Origin: Trebouxia sp. TZW2008
Taxonomy: Eukaryota; Chlorophyta; Trebouxiophyceae; Trebouxiales; Trebouxiaceae
Length of the DNA stretch: 64,000 nt
NCBI GenBank assembly: GCA_002118135.1
Contig: BDIU01000136.1
Coordinates: 248,001-312,000 of the forward strand
Reading direction: 5' to 3'
In this document: in pieces, positions 43,601-55,097 of the stretch
How the letters are laid out: each line of letters opens with the position of its first letter
Numbering within the stretch: the first letter of the stretch is position 1
The notes under the pieces: generated by a model
The model's input: the letters and a program-made list of their open reading frames with translations, nothing else
Told to the model about the DNA's origin: nothing
Database searches by the model: none
Translations under genes and position numbers: made by a program

Positions 43601-46600
43601 GTACCTGCAGCTGTTGGGTGGCTTGCTGGTGGCGGTGCAGCTCGGCTTGCAGGGAGGCCTTGTCGGCTAGCAGGGCGAGCAGGCGCGCCAGCTGAGCTTG
43701 CCGCACCTGCTCAGCGGCGGCCCTCACTGTCTCGGCTTCTGCCTCGGCCTCGTTCACTTGACTCAGCACATTGCCTCTCAACTGCAGCACAACACAACAT
43801 TAGACTGAATCCGTACCAAGGTGGATCATTCACATGGCTCAGCACAAAGTAGTTGACAACAACACAGACCTGCTCATGTCAAGCATGACACTGTGTGAGC
43901 TTGCACATGAGCTGTAAGATCCTTTGCTGTGAAGTCGTCTTGCCCAAGATGCATGCTACATGCACAGCCTGCACACTTCAGCGGCTGATGAGCCAGCAGA
44001 CCAAGCGGCAAGCCACACTGCAGCCAAAGGAACAGGACATCATTCAACGCATCATGCAACCTTGGATGCAGGTCAACTGCACCTGTGCCATCTGCAGCTC
44101 CTGTGCGTGCAAGGCATCCTGTGTCTGAGTCAGCTGCTGCTTGTGAGCCTGGGCTTGAACCTCAACAGCTTGCAAGCTTTGCCTGCATGCACAACTGGCG
44201 GGTGTCACCCAGGTGTCACAGATGCATCAGGAGAAACGATGCAAGGGCGTTGCAGGCGCCAACAGTTGAGACAGCATAGCAGTTCAGATCCCCATGCAGA
44301 CTGATGTTTGAGGGCCAGAACTTTTCTTGGTGGCAATCCTGGTGCAAAGATCAGATTTTGAGAAAGCTGCACTGCGAAACTCAGATCTGCAACTATGCAA
44401 TGCAATGCACTGGCTTATCAGCAATGATGACCTGTGAGCAATGCCTGCATACAACCCTTTTGAGTCTAGAGATGATGAAGTTGCTGGTGCCCTGAAGAAA
44501 GAGGATCAGTCAAAACATCAGTCTGGGGACCACAGTTCAAATCACCGACATAACAAGGATCAACCGAAAAGTCAGTCAAATGACAATGAGTTGAATGACC
44601 CATTGCACTGGGCTGGTAAACGTGTTCTGCGTTGCCTGTGTGAAAGTACGAGTGTTAGCACTGAGTTTTGGGGTGAAACGCTTCAATTGCCCAGCTTGTT
44701 TGAGACCATTTCAGATGAGCAAGAAGAAAGGCTGGTGATGGCAGCATGCAAAGCCAATGGTAAGATGCTGCCTCTGTTTCATGCGTATGCTCCCCACAAC
44801 ATGTTGATCTTTGTGCGCTTACATACATGCAAGAATGGACAAGTGTACAATGTAAATGCATGTGCCGGTTGCAGGTGTAAAAGGCAGTCTGACCTGGTCT
44901 CACTGAGCTCCCTCTCTTTCAGATGCAGCTGGCTTTGAACATCTTGGGAAGTCATGTGGCGGGCATCTAGCTGGCTTTGTAGATTGCTGAGGGCCTGCTG
45001 GTGCCTGCATCACAGTCAATATATGCAGCTTAATGCCAAACAACATCTTGCATGCTGGCAACCAGCTGCTGTGCAGATCATGGTGACAAACTGTGCAGGG
45101 TCAAAGCCAATGACTATGCACAGGGCCAGTCCAGGCTGTTTTGTAAGCATGCAGCTGCAGTCTGTGCTCCATTCTTACTTGTGCTTACTGTCATGGAGTA
45201 GTACTTGCTGCGATCGCCTGCTGCACAGAAAGACGTGACGTGAGCGCTTATGGTGCACCAGCCCAAGACAGAACAGGAAAAGATGAGTACATGTCATCAG
45301 GCCTTATGATGGGAATCTATGTGAAGCAGCTCAGGACAGGGCTTGAACAGGTGCACTGCACATATAGCACATTTAAGAGGCAGCGTGTGCACCTCTGCAG
45401 CGCAGCCTGGGCTTCCTGACCAGCAGCTGCTTCTCTTTGCAGGGCATCAGCTTTGACCTGGTCCAGGCAAGCCTGTCTGTCACATGCTGTCCAAAACAAT
45501 CCATAAGCATTTGCCTCAAGGCAGGTGTACTATCTAGGTGCAATATGCGTGCGCCATCTCTGCAAGCCACAACGGCAGCATTTCACTGCAGCAGTAGCGC
45601 ACCTTTGCAGCACAGCCTGGGCTTTCTGAGCAGCTGCTGCTTCTGTTTGCACAGCAGCAGCTTTGGCTTGGTCCCAGCCAGCCTGCCTGTCACGTGGTGT
45701 CCAAGATGTGACACGAGTGTCTGCCTTGAACAAGACGGATGCACCATGTTCAAAAGCCATAACTGTGTCAGCAGTGCATCAGCAATGCACCTTTGAAGCA
45801 CAGCTTGTGCTTCTTGAGCAGCAGCTGCTTCTGTTTGCAGGGTGGCGGCTTTAGCTTGTTCCAAGCGAGCCTGCCCATCGTGCACTTCTTCCTCCAGGTG
45901 TTGCTTGTCTTGGTCTAGGCTGTGGCACTGCTGCTCCATCAGGCCCAGCTGTGTCTCCAGCTCACCCACCTGCTGCCCCAGCTGCATGTGCACCAAGGAC
46001 ATCTTAGTCACAAGCAATAGTAAGTTGTGCAGTAACACATCACAAATCTGTATTTGACGCTTTATACATGTGAGCGCAGGTGCTAGGCTATAGCCTCCTC
46101 AAGCCCTGTCTTGCCAAACTGATTTGTGTTGAGCATCACAGTGAAGAGCAGCAACAAGGACAGCCAAAGCCCAGGTTGCTTCCCCTTGAGGCACTGTGGT
46201 TTGTGGATGTCAGCAGCATTTAGGTGTGCGGTGTGGGATACCTCCAGGGTTCACAGGCGGTGCTGGCAAACAGCATTCCCGGCCAAGACACATGACATAA
46301 GGAAGCACAGTGTGCCTACCCTTGGGCACTACTATGCATGGCTGTTGGCGCCGTGGAGTTGAGCAGCGCAGACTGCTCCAGGGTGTGCAGATCGCGCAAG
46401 TGCAAGCTGCATTCCTGAGGAAAACGCATGGGCAAAGAAAGCACAGGTTGCTCACCCTGAGACACTCCTGCTTGTGGCTGTTAGCAGCATTCAGGTGTTC
46501 TGCACGAGACTGATCCAGGGTGTGTAAGCAGTGGCGGCAGGCAGCTGCCTCCTGCTGGGCATGGATCAGGGCCTGCTGCTGCTCCTGAGCCTGAGCAAGG

Positions 46601-49600
46601 TCAGCTCTCATAGGGCTCAAGGCCGTCCTGCTGGCCTTCACCTCACTGCATAAGCAACACGCAATGTTTATGGCAAATTCTATGGCACTCCCGCCAAGTG
46701 CACAAATTGATGGGACTCTTGGCAAGACTGTGGTACCCCTTCCACACCCGATGCGCAAAGTTTCTGGCAACTTGAGTGGCTTCTTGGCAAGACTGTGGTA
46801 TCCCTTCCAAGTGCACAAATGGATGGGGCTCAGGCCTATGCTACTGGCTCCCCACTTGACACATGAGGCAACAAAGCATATTAGTGCATGAGCGATCTTC
46901 ATCATTGCCTGTTCAGGATGATGCGTGAGGCAGTGCACAGGCTGTAGAGGCAGTGTGTTGCTTACCTGACAGCGTCAGCCAGTTGGTGCTCCAGCTGGGA
47001 GATTTGCTGCTCTAGCTGCCTGTTGTGCTGCTTCAAGCCAGCAGAGTTGCTGTGAGCCTCAGTGATAGCGTCCTGGGCGTCCTGCAGCTGGTCTCGCAGC
47101 TCCAAAATCTCTAAGGCCTGTCAACAGTGTTCAAGTGACAAGAGACAAAGCATGTTACAGCAAAATGCAGAGCGCAACAGAAAACACTGACTCATGGTTG
47201 GACTGCTCACTGAACTGCATGACTTGGGCAGATGCATGCAAGGTTCAATGGGATGCCAATGCTCTGTGCGTGCATTGTTATTGTTGTTGTGACATGCCCT
47301 TATAGCAGTCAACATGTGTGCAGATTGCAAGATAAACTGGACATGCAACGAATGGAGTGTAACAGAGTAGCTCCACAATTAGGCCATGCTGAGCGCAGAT
47401 GTATGAAGCATTGAAAGGGGCGACAGTCACCTGGGCTGGGTCTGACAGGTCCCTTGCTGGCTCCTGCAACACCTGTGCCTGCTGCCCCTTCTCAGCTGCC
47501 TACAAGAACAAGATGGAATAGGCTGCATGCTTTGGCTAGACAACAAGTCTGAGGTCATGCCACAAGCTACAATCTCTGTTTCAAGCAGATATGATGGATC
47601 TGAAATTGTCTCATGCACACTAGCAGATGCAGATGAATCACCAGGATCCAAGACATCCAGGAACGAGGAGCAATGCATGACCACTGGGCGGCATTGATGC
47701 AAAGTGGATGCCACCGCTCTGCACAATGATGCAGCTTGATAGAGTTTGCAGTCAGTGAAGAGTGCCTGCATGCAGTTTGGGCACAAATAGAGCTGATGAG
47801 TCTGCAGGCCAGCGCGCCTTCGCAGGCTCTAAGACATGAATGCTGGCAGAGGGCTTGATAAGCGGCTTGTAGCAGCGCAATCTGCAGTGGCATCAGACTT
47901 GCAAACCTGTGAAGTCTCAAGGCTGGTGGCCATGTGCAGCATCTCCTGGCGCAGGGTGTGAAGGTCTGAGCGCAGGCGGTGGAGCTCCTGCAGGTCCACC
48001 ACGCCTTGCAGCTGCTCGAGCTCCCACGCCAGCCGCCCATTCTCCACTGCACAAAGAATTGCTCAATCAAGGACACTTCATGTATGTCCGCAGTCAAGCA
48101 CGCCACATGCAAATGTGGCAGACTGTGAACGTGCAGCTGCTTTAGCTCCCATGCCAGGCACCCATTCTCCACTGCAGCAAGATAGTGATGACAGTTACAT
48201 GTACCAGCACAAATGCTAGATATTATGGCTCAAGTGTTGTCTTGCCAGAGCAAATTATTTTGAGCCACTGCAGCATACATGTGCTACTTCAGTCGCACAG
48301 CCAAAACTTTGACAAATCCTGACACACTGCTGAGTTACATGTATACATCATACAGTGCTGACAAGTGAATCTTACAAGCAGCAGCCCAATCTGGGCTACA
48401 TGACATACTGTAGAGTGCTGTGTTGTTGAAGCTATGCGGCCTGATTCAGGCCACAGAACATTGCAGCATCGATGAGGCCTTGTAACACATCTGCTTCTGG
48501 CAGCACTGTGCTTTGCAGCTTGCCCAATTTTCAACCTTCGATGCTCTCTGACCATTGCGACTGTTGCCGTGTAGATATGCCGTTCATGGTCAGAATGCAC
48601 AGCTGCCCTGGCCCTGACCGTCGGCAAGTGCAGTGCAGTGCAGTCATGATCATGGTCACAAGGGCTGCTTTACTCTTGAGGCTGCTTTTACATCATACAC
48701 ATGCACCAATGCATCGAAGCGCTCATGCTGTCCCAGCACATTTTCCAGCTTTGACCTGCTGCTGGCTGTTGCAGACATGCTGAGCACCTGATTTGAGCCA
48801 AACCAATGCCCATGGCTGAACAGTGTCAAGACAGGGGTCGTGCTCACATGCAATGCACCCAACTAGGGCTATGTCATGGCAGAATTGGGACTGACCTGCA
48901 AACCGCTTGACCTCTGGGTGGTCAGTGCCCTGAGCCAGGCTGTCCAGCTCCTTATGCAGAGCCTTCACTTCCTGCCTCAGGCTGTGCAGCTCTGTAGCCA
49001 CGCTGGGAGGCTCATTTGCCTGCAGCAATGCTTATGGTCCTTGCTGCTGCTTGGTGATGTACACAGAGGGATGCGCAACATGTTGCAGCAGTCTTTTCTG
49101 CTGAGATGTCCAAAATCTCCATGAACCCTCCATGCTGCAATGCAGGCTTGTCTACCATGCAGCCAGCATGAGCGTCATTGCACAGAACTTTGTGTACTAG
49201 CAATACAATTTCAGGAGTCATTCTAGATACCTGGAGCTGTTGATCAATGCATGACAGGCTCCCTCAGCAAAGGCTGTACCAGCTAGAATGTTCAGCCATT
49301 AAGCTCTACAGTAGAGTCTCTTTGTAAGGACACTAAATGTAAGGACAGCCTTGATGCAAGGACGATGCAATTGGTGGCCAATCACTGCATTCTGACTGCA
49401 GTGGTCCCTCCGAGAAGGACAGTTTGATGTAAGGACAAACATCTTATTAACCAAAGCAGCCATTACAAAGAGAGTTTACTGTATACAGTATGCCAAACCC
49501 AGTGACAACAGGGCACCACATGCATGCACATGATCTGCCAGGTGGCGCACTCACCCTGCGCCTCTCCACCTCAGCATTCCTGAACTTCATGACCATCTGG

Positions 49601-52600
49601 TTGCGCTGCAGCTCCTTCTGGTTGGCAGTCAGCAGGTCCTGCAGGGCTGCCAGCTCTGCCTGCAGCCGCTGCACTTGCTTTACTGCCTCGTCCTCCCTCC
49701 TCAAGGCACCCACCAGTGCCTGCTGAGCATTCTGCACCAGCAAACTTGATGTAGGTGGTTGCTGTAGCATTGTAGAGAATATGAAGCTACTTCAAAGCTC
49801 AAGCTGCAGCAGCGGGTGAGCTGTCTGCACACCAGTGAGCAGATCCAGCCGCTGCACCTGCTTGACTGCGTCATTTCCCCTCCTGAATGCGCTCACCAGT
49901 GCCTGCTGGGCGTTCTGCACCACCACAATTGCTGCGAGTGCTTGCTGCAGCATGAGTCCTGAGGCACAGCAATATCCTGACTTGCAATCAAAAGCATCCA
50001 CACCTCAGGCTGTGCTGGAGCCTGGTGCTGTGGCCACTTCAACAAGAGGTGGAAAGTCACTAAGGATAACAAAAGAGCAAAATGAACATACAATCTTGCA
50101 GAACTGATGCAGTGCTGCAACAACACATCAGTGGCGTGGTATAGAGCCTAGTCGAGCACTGCAAGGCATACTTGGGCAGCATGAGCAACGGCTGTATTGG
50201 GCTGGACATCAAAGGCCAGGGAGGTGGCCAGAGCTGTGTCGATGGCAGGCGACTGTCCGTTCATGGCTGCCAGCTGCAGCTTCACGCGGTGCAGCTCTGC
50301 CTTCAGCATCATGTTGGTTCCCAGAGCATCCTCATTCACCACAGCCTGCACAAAGCTTGTTGTGAGGAAATGATTATGGGTTTGGGGATGGGGAGGATGT
50401 CAAACGGGCCAAGGAGAGGTGATGGTACTAGGCTGTTGTAGTTGCTGCAGGTGGTCTATATAGCACGCCAGCAATCACAATGCACAAGTGCAATGTGCCC
50501 CTGATGCAGTTGATTTGCAGCCTGTACTGTATACTGGTGGTGCAAAATCTGTCTTGACCAGTATGTTGACAGTCCACATTCCATGTATCTTGCTCACTTT
50601 TTAGGCATCAAAATCAAGCAGTTCACACAGCTCGAACGCCTTCTCAGTGGGAATTTGATCAATCTCACAACGATGAGGGATCATGTCAAAGTAAAAGCAA
50701 GGCAGGACAAAGCACGCCGTGGTTCTGTACACTTTGCCAAAGCTGGGCAGGTGTACCTGGTTCTTGACTCGCTTGGCCTCCCTTGCAAATCTGAGGGTGC
50801 TGACGGTCTCTGGGCAGTTGGCCACAGCTGGGGAGATGTTGGCAATCATGACTGTCTTGGAGTTGCCACCCAGGGAGTCCTGCATCATGATTCTGGTTGG
50901 CACCTCATTGCATACTGATAGCATGCAAAACAGTGTCTGCCACATCTGCTGGAAACAATTGAGCAATGTGATACAAGCATGCAAGGCCACATGTACACGC
51001 TGCTCTATATGCAGAAGAGAGCATGCTGCAGTAGTTGGCGATGTGTCAAGCAATTGCAAATGTATATGACTCACTTGGGTGCAAATTTGTGAAAGTCACG
51101 GCAGCATCAATCAACAGACTTGAACTGTCCTGAAGGAGGGCCATGCAGATCATATCAGGTGTCAATGTGTGCTTGCTGCCCTGATGACTGACCTTGAGGA
51201 GCCATGTGAGGCGGGAGTCCCTGTAGGGCACATGCTCGGAAGGGCCCTTGGCAGCATGAGCCAGGCGGCTGATGACCAGCCCTAAGGTGCTCAGGGACTT
51301 GTTGATCTTGATGCTCTCCTTGAACTGCTCGCCCATTGCCCCAGAAGTCTTCTGGTTCTCACTGCCTGCATGCAGAGCGATGGACATCTATCAGCAGGCC
51401 AGACATGACTGTATACTTCATTCTGTGAAGTGCCTGTCAACTGTGCTTCCAGAGCTGCATTGATGGCCACATGCACCTGGAAACAAGTGTATCAGGCACA
51501 GTATGTGGCAGTGCTGCAGCAGCCATTGAATGGCATTTCACCTGCGCCAGGCAACCTGCGGAGCATTCTGCATGCATCAGCGCCTGTGTGTTTGCATGCT
51601 ATTCAGTCTGCTCAGACAACATCCTCATCAATAAACCTGCCTGTGCGCTTTGCCAAATGTGCGCCATGTTTTGTACATTGGCTCCCAGAATCAATCGGCT
51701 GCAGCACACACCTGCTAGGTCCACCAAGTTGACTCTGGCTGACAGCATGGTGATGAGCCCCGCTTCATCGGTGGTCTTGCTCTCAACGACGCACGTGAAA
51801 ACCGAATGGGACCGGCTGGACTCGCGGTTCATGTTGGTGGCCGCCGTGTGCCGGTTCTGCTGGCCGCGCAGCAGCAGTCGGGCCGTGTCCTCAACTGCAC
51901 GCAGCAACCTTGACGTGCATCCTAATCTGTTCACAAATCAAGATACATTGATGTACTGTGCTGTGTATGCACAGTTTCTGCAATGTGCCGTCCACCGCCT
52001 GGCAGCTTATGCCCATCAAATTTCAGCTCATGCAGATTTGTTGCTGCACTCTTTATGCACAGCTGACTTATGACCACATGAGTTACAAAGCCGAAAATTA
52101 ACTCAAATGCATCCTGCAGCACAACATCTCATTGTAGCATCCTTCTCTGCAGCACTGACCGGCAAGGACAGCCTACCTGTGTTCACTTCTTCCCAGCTGA
52201 GGCCTTTCACGTACACCTCTTCACTGCGTGGCCTCAGGTGGAGGTCCAGATCCTCCCCAGTTGCGTTCAGCAGGTCATACACACTCTCATTGTAGATCTC
52301 CAGCATGCTGCAGCGGCAGGTGTAGGTCACCTCCCCTTTTACCTGCGCCACGCAACCACCTTGGGCATAAACTAATGTCTGTCTGGGGCTGTATGAGCAA
52401 TGCAGACAGTCCTAACAAACCTGCTGTGAAGGCGTCTTGATAGGAAGTCCATGAAAATTCACTTTGCTCATGTGAAATTGATGACTATAGCTTTGGCAAG
52501 ATGAGCTGTGTCATGCAGAAACATTGTCATGCATGTCTGAAATATGAGAGCCTGGTGTGCTTAAATGGTCATTTGCTGGTGACCTACCAGCTGTTCTTTC

Positions 52601-54756
52601 TTCTCCCCGATTTGTGCAAACAGCTCCTGAAACACCCTTGGTATGAGGCCACGGTCCTGCAGTACACACAGAATCAGTCAGCACAGAAGCATCAGTCCCT
52701 GAAAGGTATCACAAAGATGCATTCAGCGTGCAGAGAGATGTTACAAGATATCAATATCTAGCCTTGCTATGGTCACGCAGGGCGAATGCTGTCAGTAACA
52801 GCTTGTGAAGTGGAGCTTGTGCAAAGGTATATACAGGCAGCACTGTGAGCAGCAAGCTATGAAGCTTCATGCGATTGATCAGATCAGGCTTGTGCTGCTG
52901 ATATATATCAGACGATTGAATGCAGCTATGCTTGCACTTGATGTGGGCCAAGAACAGAAGGCCTCAAACAGCACCTGGTGGTCCATACCCCCAATGCCAC
53001 CACCCACGGCCTCCTGAAGGTACCCAAGCATGGTGTGCGTCTTGCCACTGCCAGTCTGGCCGTAAGCAAAGATGCAGGAGTTGTACCCAGTCAGGCAGTT
53101 ATCCACAATTGGTTTACCAACCACTGCACCACATCATCATGAGCACCATCATACTGATTGTTATCATATGCAGTATCATCCATGTCAACATCATCATTTT
53201 ATCCTTGCTGGTGAAAAACATGGCACATGCCTGCTGTGAGGACATGCAGACAAGCGAAGTCATCAAGATGATGATGTGGTGTACCTCTGCACACAAGATA
53301 GTCTCTAAAAAAGGGCCTGTTGTGGCTATTGACTGTTCAGTGCCAATTTGCCATCTGCTGTGAGGTCATGCAAACAAGGCGCATCAGTAATGCATTTATG
53401 TAGATTTCTGCATACACAATGCCAACCAGTTGTGATCGCGACTAGAGCTTTTGATCACCGTGCCGCAAGACAATAAATGACAGAATCTGTTTCTGCATGC
53501 AAGACAGTCCCTGGCTAGGTGTTTCTGATGACTGGAAAGGCATAAGCTGTCAAGCAGAACATGACAGGACTACGGAACGCACCGGCAAACACGCCTTCCT
53601 GGCTCACTTGCATGTCCAGAACTGCGTCAAAGGTGAAGTGTGGGATGTCCTGTGCGCTTAGGACCTTGAGAGTGCTTGAAGCCACTTTCTGAACACACAT
53701 GCCGCCTCCTGCAACACCAAATCTCAAGAAGTCTGTTAAGCCAGAGCCAGCTGACTTAGATCTGTCATCAAGCGTCATGGTTCAAGGCTTTGTCAATGCA
53801 AGGCAGCCTGAAGTATGGGTCTGCAATGGTGCTTACCAATGGTGCTCTCTCTGTCATTGACTGGTCGGACGCGGATGATGACCTGCAGCAGCTCATTTGC
53901 TTTCATGATCTATGTAGCAATTGCACACCAATGGTGTGCGCTGTGCACCAGAAACCAAAAGCATAAGAACAGCAGCAGAATTGCTGGCCAATAAACCTCA
54001 TTGCATGACAATGTAATGACACAAGATGCAGTGCACAGTGCAGTTGGGATGAAGAGTGAGCTGTCACGCAAATAGCCACCTTAGCATGCAATTGTGCTGA
54101 CCTGGACATTGTCACCACCAGTGTTGAGGGCTGAAGGCTCATGCTCAGTTGCTAGAGCCCTTTCTTCTGCTGCTTTCAGGCCTCTGTGTTTGCGTACACT
54201 GTTAGTCACAGGAGTGCGAGGAATGTCAGCAGCTGGCCGTAGCCTTGAGGGTGTGAAAGCAGGGCTGCTCAGCGAGCTGATAGATCTCTCAAGTCGGTGG
54301 GTGCCTGGGAGCCTCTTGGATGGCTTCGTTGTAGACAAGTGAATGCTGCGCCTTGGTGATGCAGCAAGAGGAGATGAAGATGCCTTGGGGGACAAGAGAG
54401 GCTGCATGTGGCACCAGCTTGCTCAGAGGATGCAGCTGGCATGCACCTAGAGGATATGCATGCTGAGAAACCAACGGCCTCTACACCTGATCCAAAGACA
54501 TGTGGTTCCCAAGGTCTTGCAGAGCATTGTCATTTGTAGTAGCTACAGTGACTTCTCTGCGGATTTTGCTCGGGGGCGGTGTGTGCAGTATCTGCTGTGG
54601 CTTCAAGCTGTCTGCACGTCTCGAGAAGCTTGTTTGTGGCCGAGCATTCTCGTCGTTTGTGAAGCTGACATCTGCTGATGAAATCAAAGAGTCTTCCAGC
54701 AGACGCTTGTGTTTCTTGTCGGAGCTGCGCTTGAAAGCGCTCATGATCGACTGCAT
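40619..54756 (-). CDS. Kinesin-12-type motor protein with long coiled-coil tail
   Basis: Motor-region exons join in phase: 54756-54487, 54401-54102, 53909-53837, 53708-53583, 53123-52975, 52656-52588, 52342-52177, 51894-51712, 51365-51193, 50879-50757 and 50345-50172. About 190 Ser/Pro-rich residues precede the motor, including SPRR and TPSR sites that suit CDKs. Motor motifs: [13 protein letters not shown]-loop [24 protein letters not shown]; switch I NRESSRSH; switch [10 protein letters not shown] followed by SEN (usually SER); [13 protein letters not shown]; and the neck [13 protein letters not shown]. The SLSTLGLVI and CVVESK forms fit kinesin-12 (KIF15/PAKRP type, spindle or phragmoplast). 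At least 14 tail exons (blocks near 49740-49555, 49020-48894, 48045-47912, 47118-46976, 46640-46450, 46000-45791, 45686-45603, 45476-45393, 44999-44880, 44180-44080, 43780-43605, 43080-42745, 42335-42120 and 41600-41390) are heptad-rich. The stop is at 40619-40621. Tail exons are repeatedly duplicated. Confidence 0.9.
41120..41440 (-). repeat. Three versions of a kinesin tail exon 3' edge plus donor
   Basis: Sense strand: CAGCTTGCATCTCAAACCCAAGGCACTCCAG|GTAAGATCAGGCACAGTGCTT at the exon, then a version with CAACTTGTATCCCAGACCCAAGGAGGTTCAG|GTGACA at about 41270-41310, then CAGCTTGCATCAAGGCAGTACAG|GTAAGG at about 41125-41155. Each keeps a usable GT donor. Confidence 0.75.
42450..42515 (+). repeat. 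TA-rich microsatellite in kinesin intron
   Basis: (TATA)n and TTTATTTATATA stretches, with a local repeat of TTTTCTGCTATAT. The most A/T-rich stretch noticed in the window. Confidence 0.85.
45393..45874 (-). repeat. Tandem triplication of an 84-nt coiled-coil exon segment
   Basis: Sense-strand segments 45874-45791 (3' part of a longer exon), 45686-45603 and 45476-45393 are diverged copies of each other. The last two have their own acceptor (GTGACAG) and donor (AG|GTGC), are exactly 84 nt, and keep phase. Reads: [20 protein letters not shown]... and [20 protein letters not shown].... Confidence 0.85.
46180..46530 (-). repeat. Three tandem copies (about 135 bp) of a kinesin tail exon 3' edge
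   Basis: On the sense strand each begins CACCCTGGA or ACCCTGGA and ends near GTGAGCAACC-, GGGTAGGCAC- or GGGAAGCAACC-type sequence. The exon copy codes for [20 protein letters not shown]. The two downstream copies diverge; one reads [17 protein letters not shown] in another frame. Confidence 0.72.
48000..48175 (-). repeat. Duplicate of a kinesin tail exon 5' edge and acceptor
   Basis: Sense strand: the real exon follows TGTGCAG|TGGAGAATGGGCGGCTGGCGTGGGAGCT. About 125 bp upstream lies CTGCAG|TGGAGAATGGGTGCCTGGCATGGGAGCT with AAAGCAGCTGCA against CGAGCAGCTGCA. The upstream copy is short and loses similarity after about 45 bp. Confidence 0.82.
49309..49481. mobile_element. MITE with TA target duplication (pogo/Tc1-mariner-like termini)
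   Basis: In a kinesin intron. The left end CAGTAGAGTCTCTTTGTAAGG and the right end, read inward, CAGTAAACTCTCTTTGTAATGG are inverted repeats of about 22 bp. TA flanks both sides (49307-49308 and 49482-49483). The interior repeats TGTAAGGACA. It is 173 bp with no coding capacity. CAGT-starting termini with a TA duplication are typical of Tc1/mariner/pogo-derived MITEs. A decayed relative lies at 23520-23705. Confidence 0.8.
49680..49931 (-). repeat. Duplicated kinesin tail exon segment
   Basis: The exon ending near 49555 opens after GTGCAG with [20 protein letters not shown]. An upstream version opens after GGTGCAG with [20 protein letters not shown] and then jumps to DLLT, lacking the intervening eight-residue stretch of the first. 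The upstream one reads on to a stop unless spliced. Confidence 0.8.
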
Positions 54757-55097
54757 GCTTGCAAATTTGCGTCGATCACTCAGATTTTGACTGTCTTGAA
54801 GTGATCAATCGACGGTTGCAAACGCTGTGCACTCCATTGCTTGCGCGACAGCGCTTCTGCTTGCAAATCGACAACAGCACGGCTTCGAGAATGCAAAACG
54901 TTCAGATGGCTGTTGCATCCAATGGTTTTCAATTTTTTGTGTGGCGTCATGATTGGAATTGTGTATCCTTTGAGCTGAGAGCTAACATTGACCGCGATCA
55001 CATCGCCTGTAGCTCTTTTGTGCTCCTTCCGAGAGCAATAGCCATGACTGACGCAGCTCCTTCTGCGGCATGCCGCTGATGCACGTCAGAGTCTAAC
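54757..55097. promoter_or_regulatory. Short divergent promoter between kinesin (-) and coiled-coil gene (+)
   Basis: Only 341 bp separate the two start codons, so both promoters must overlap or touch. No known motif picked out. Confidence 0.55.
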
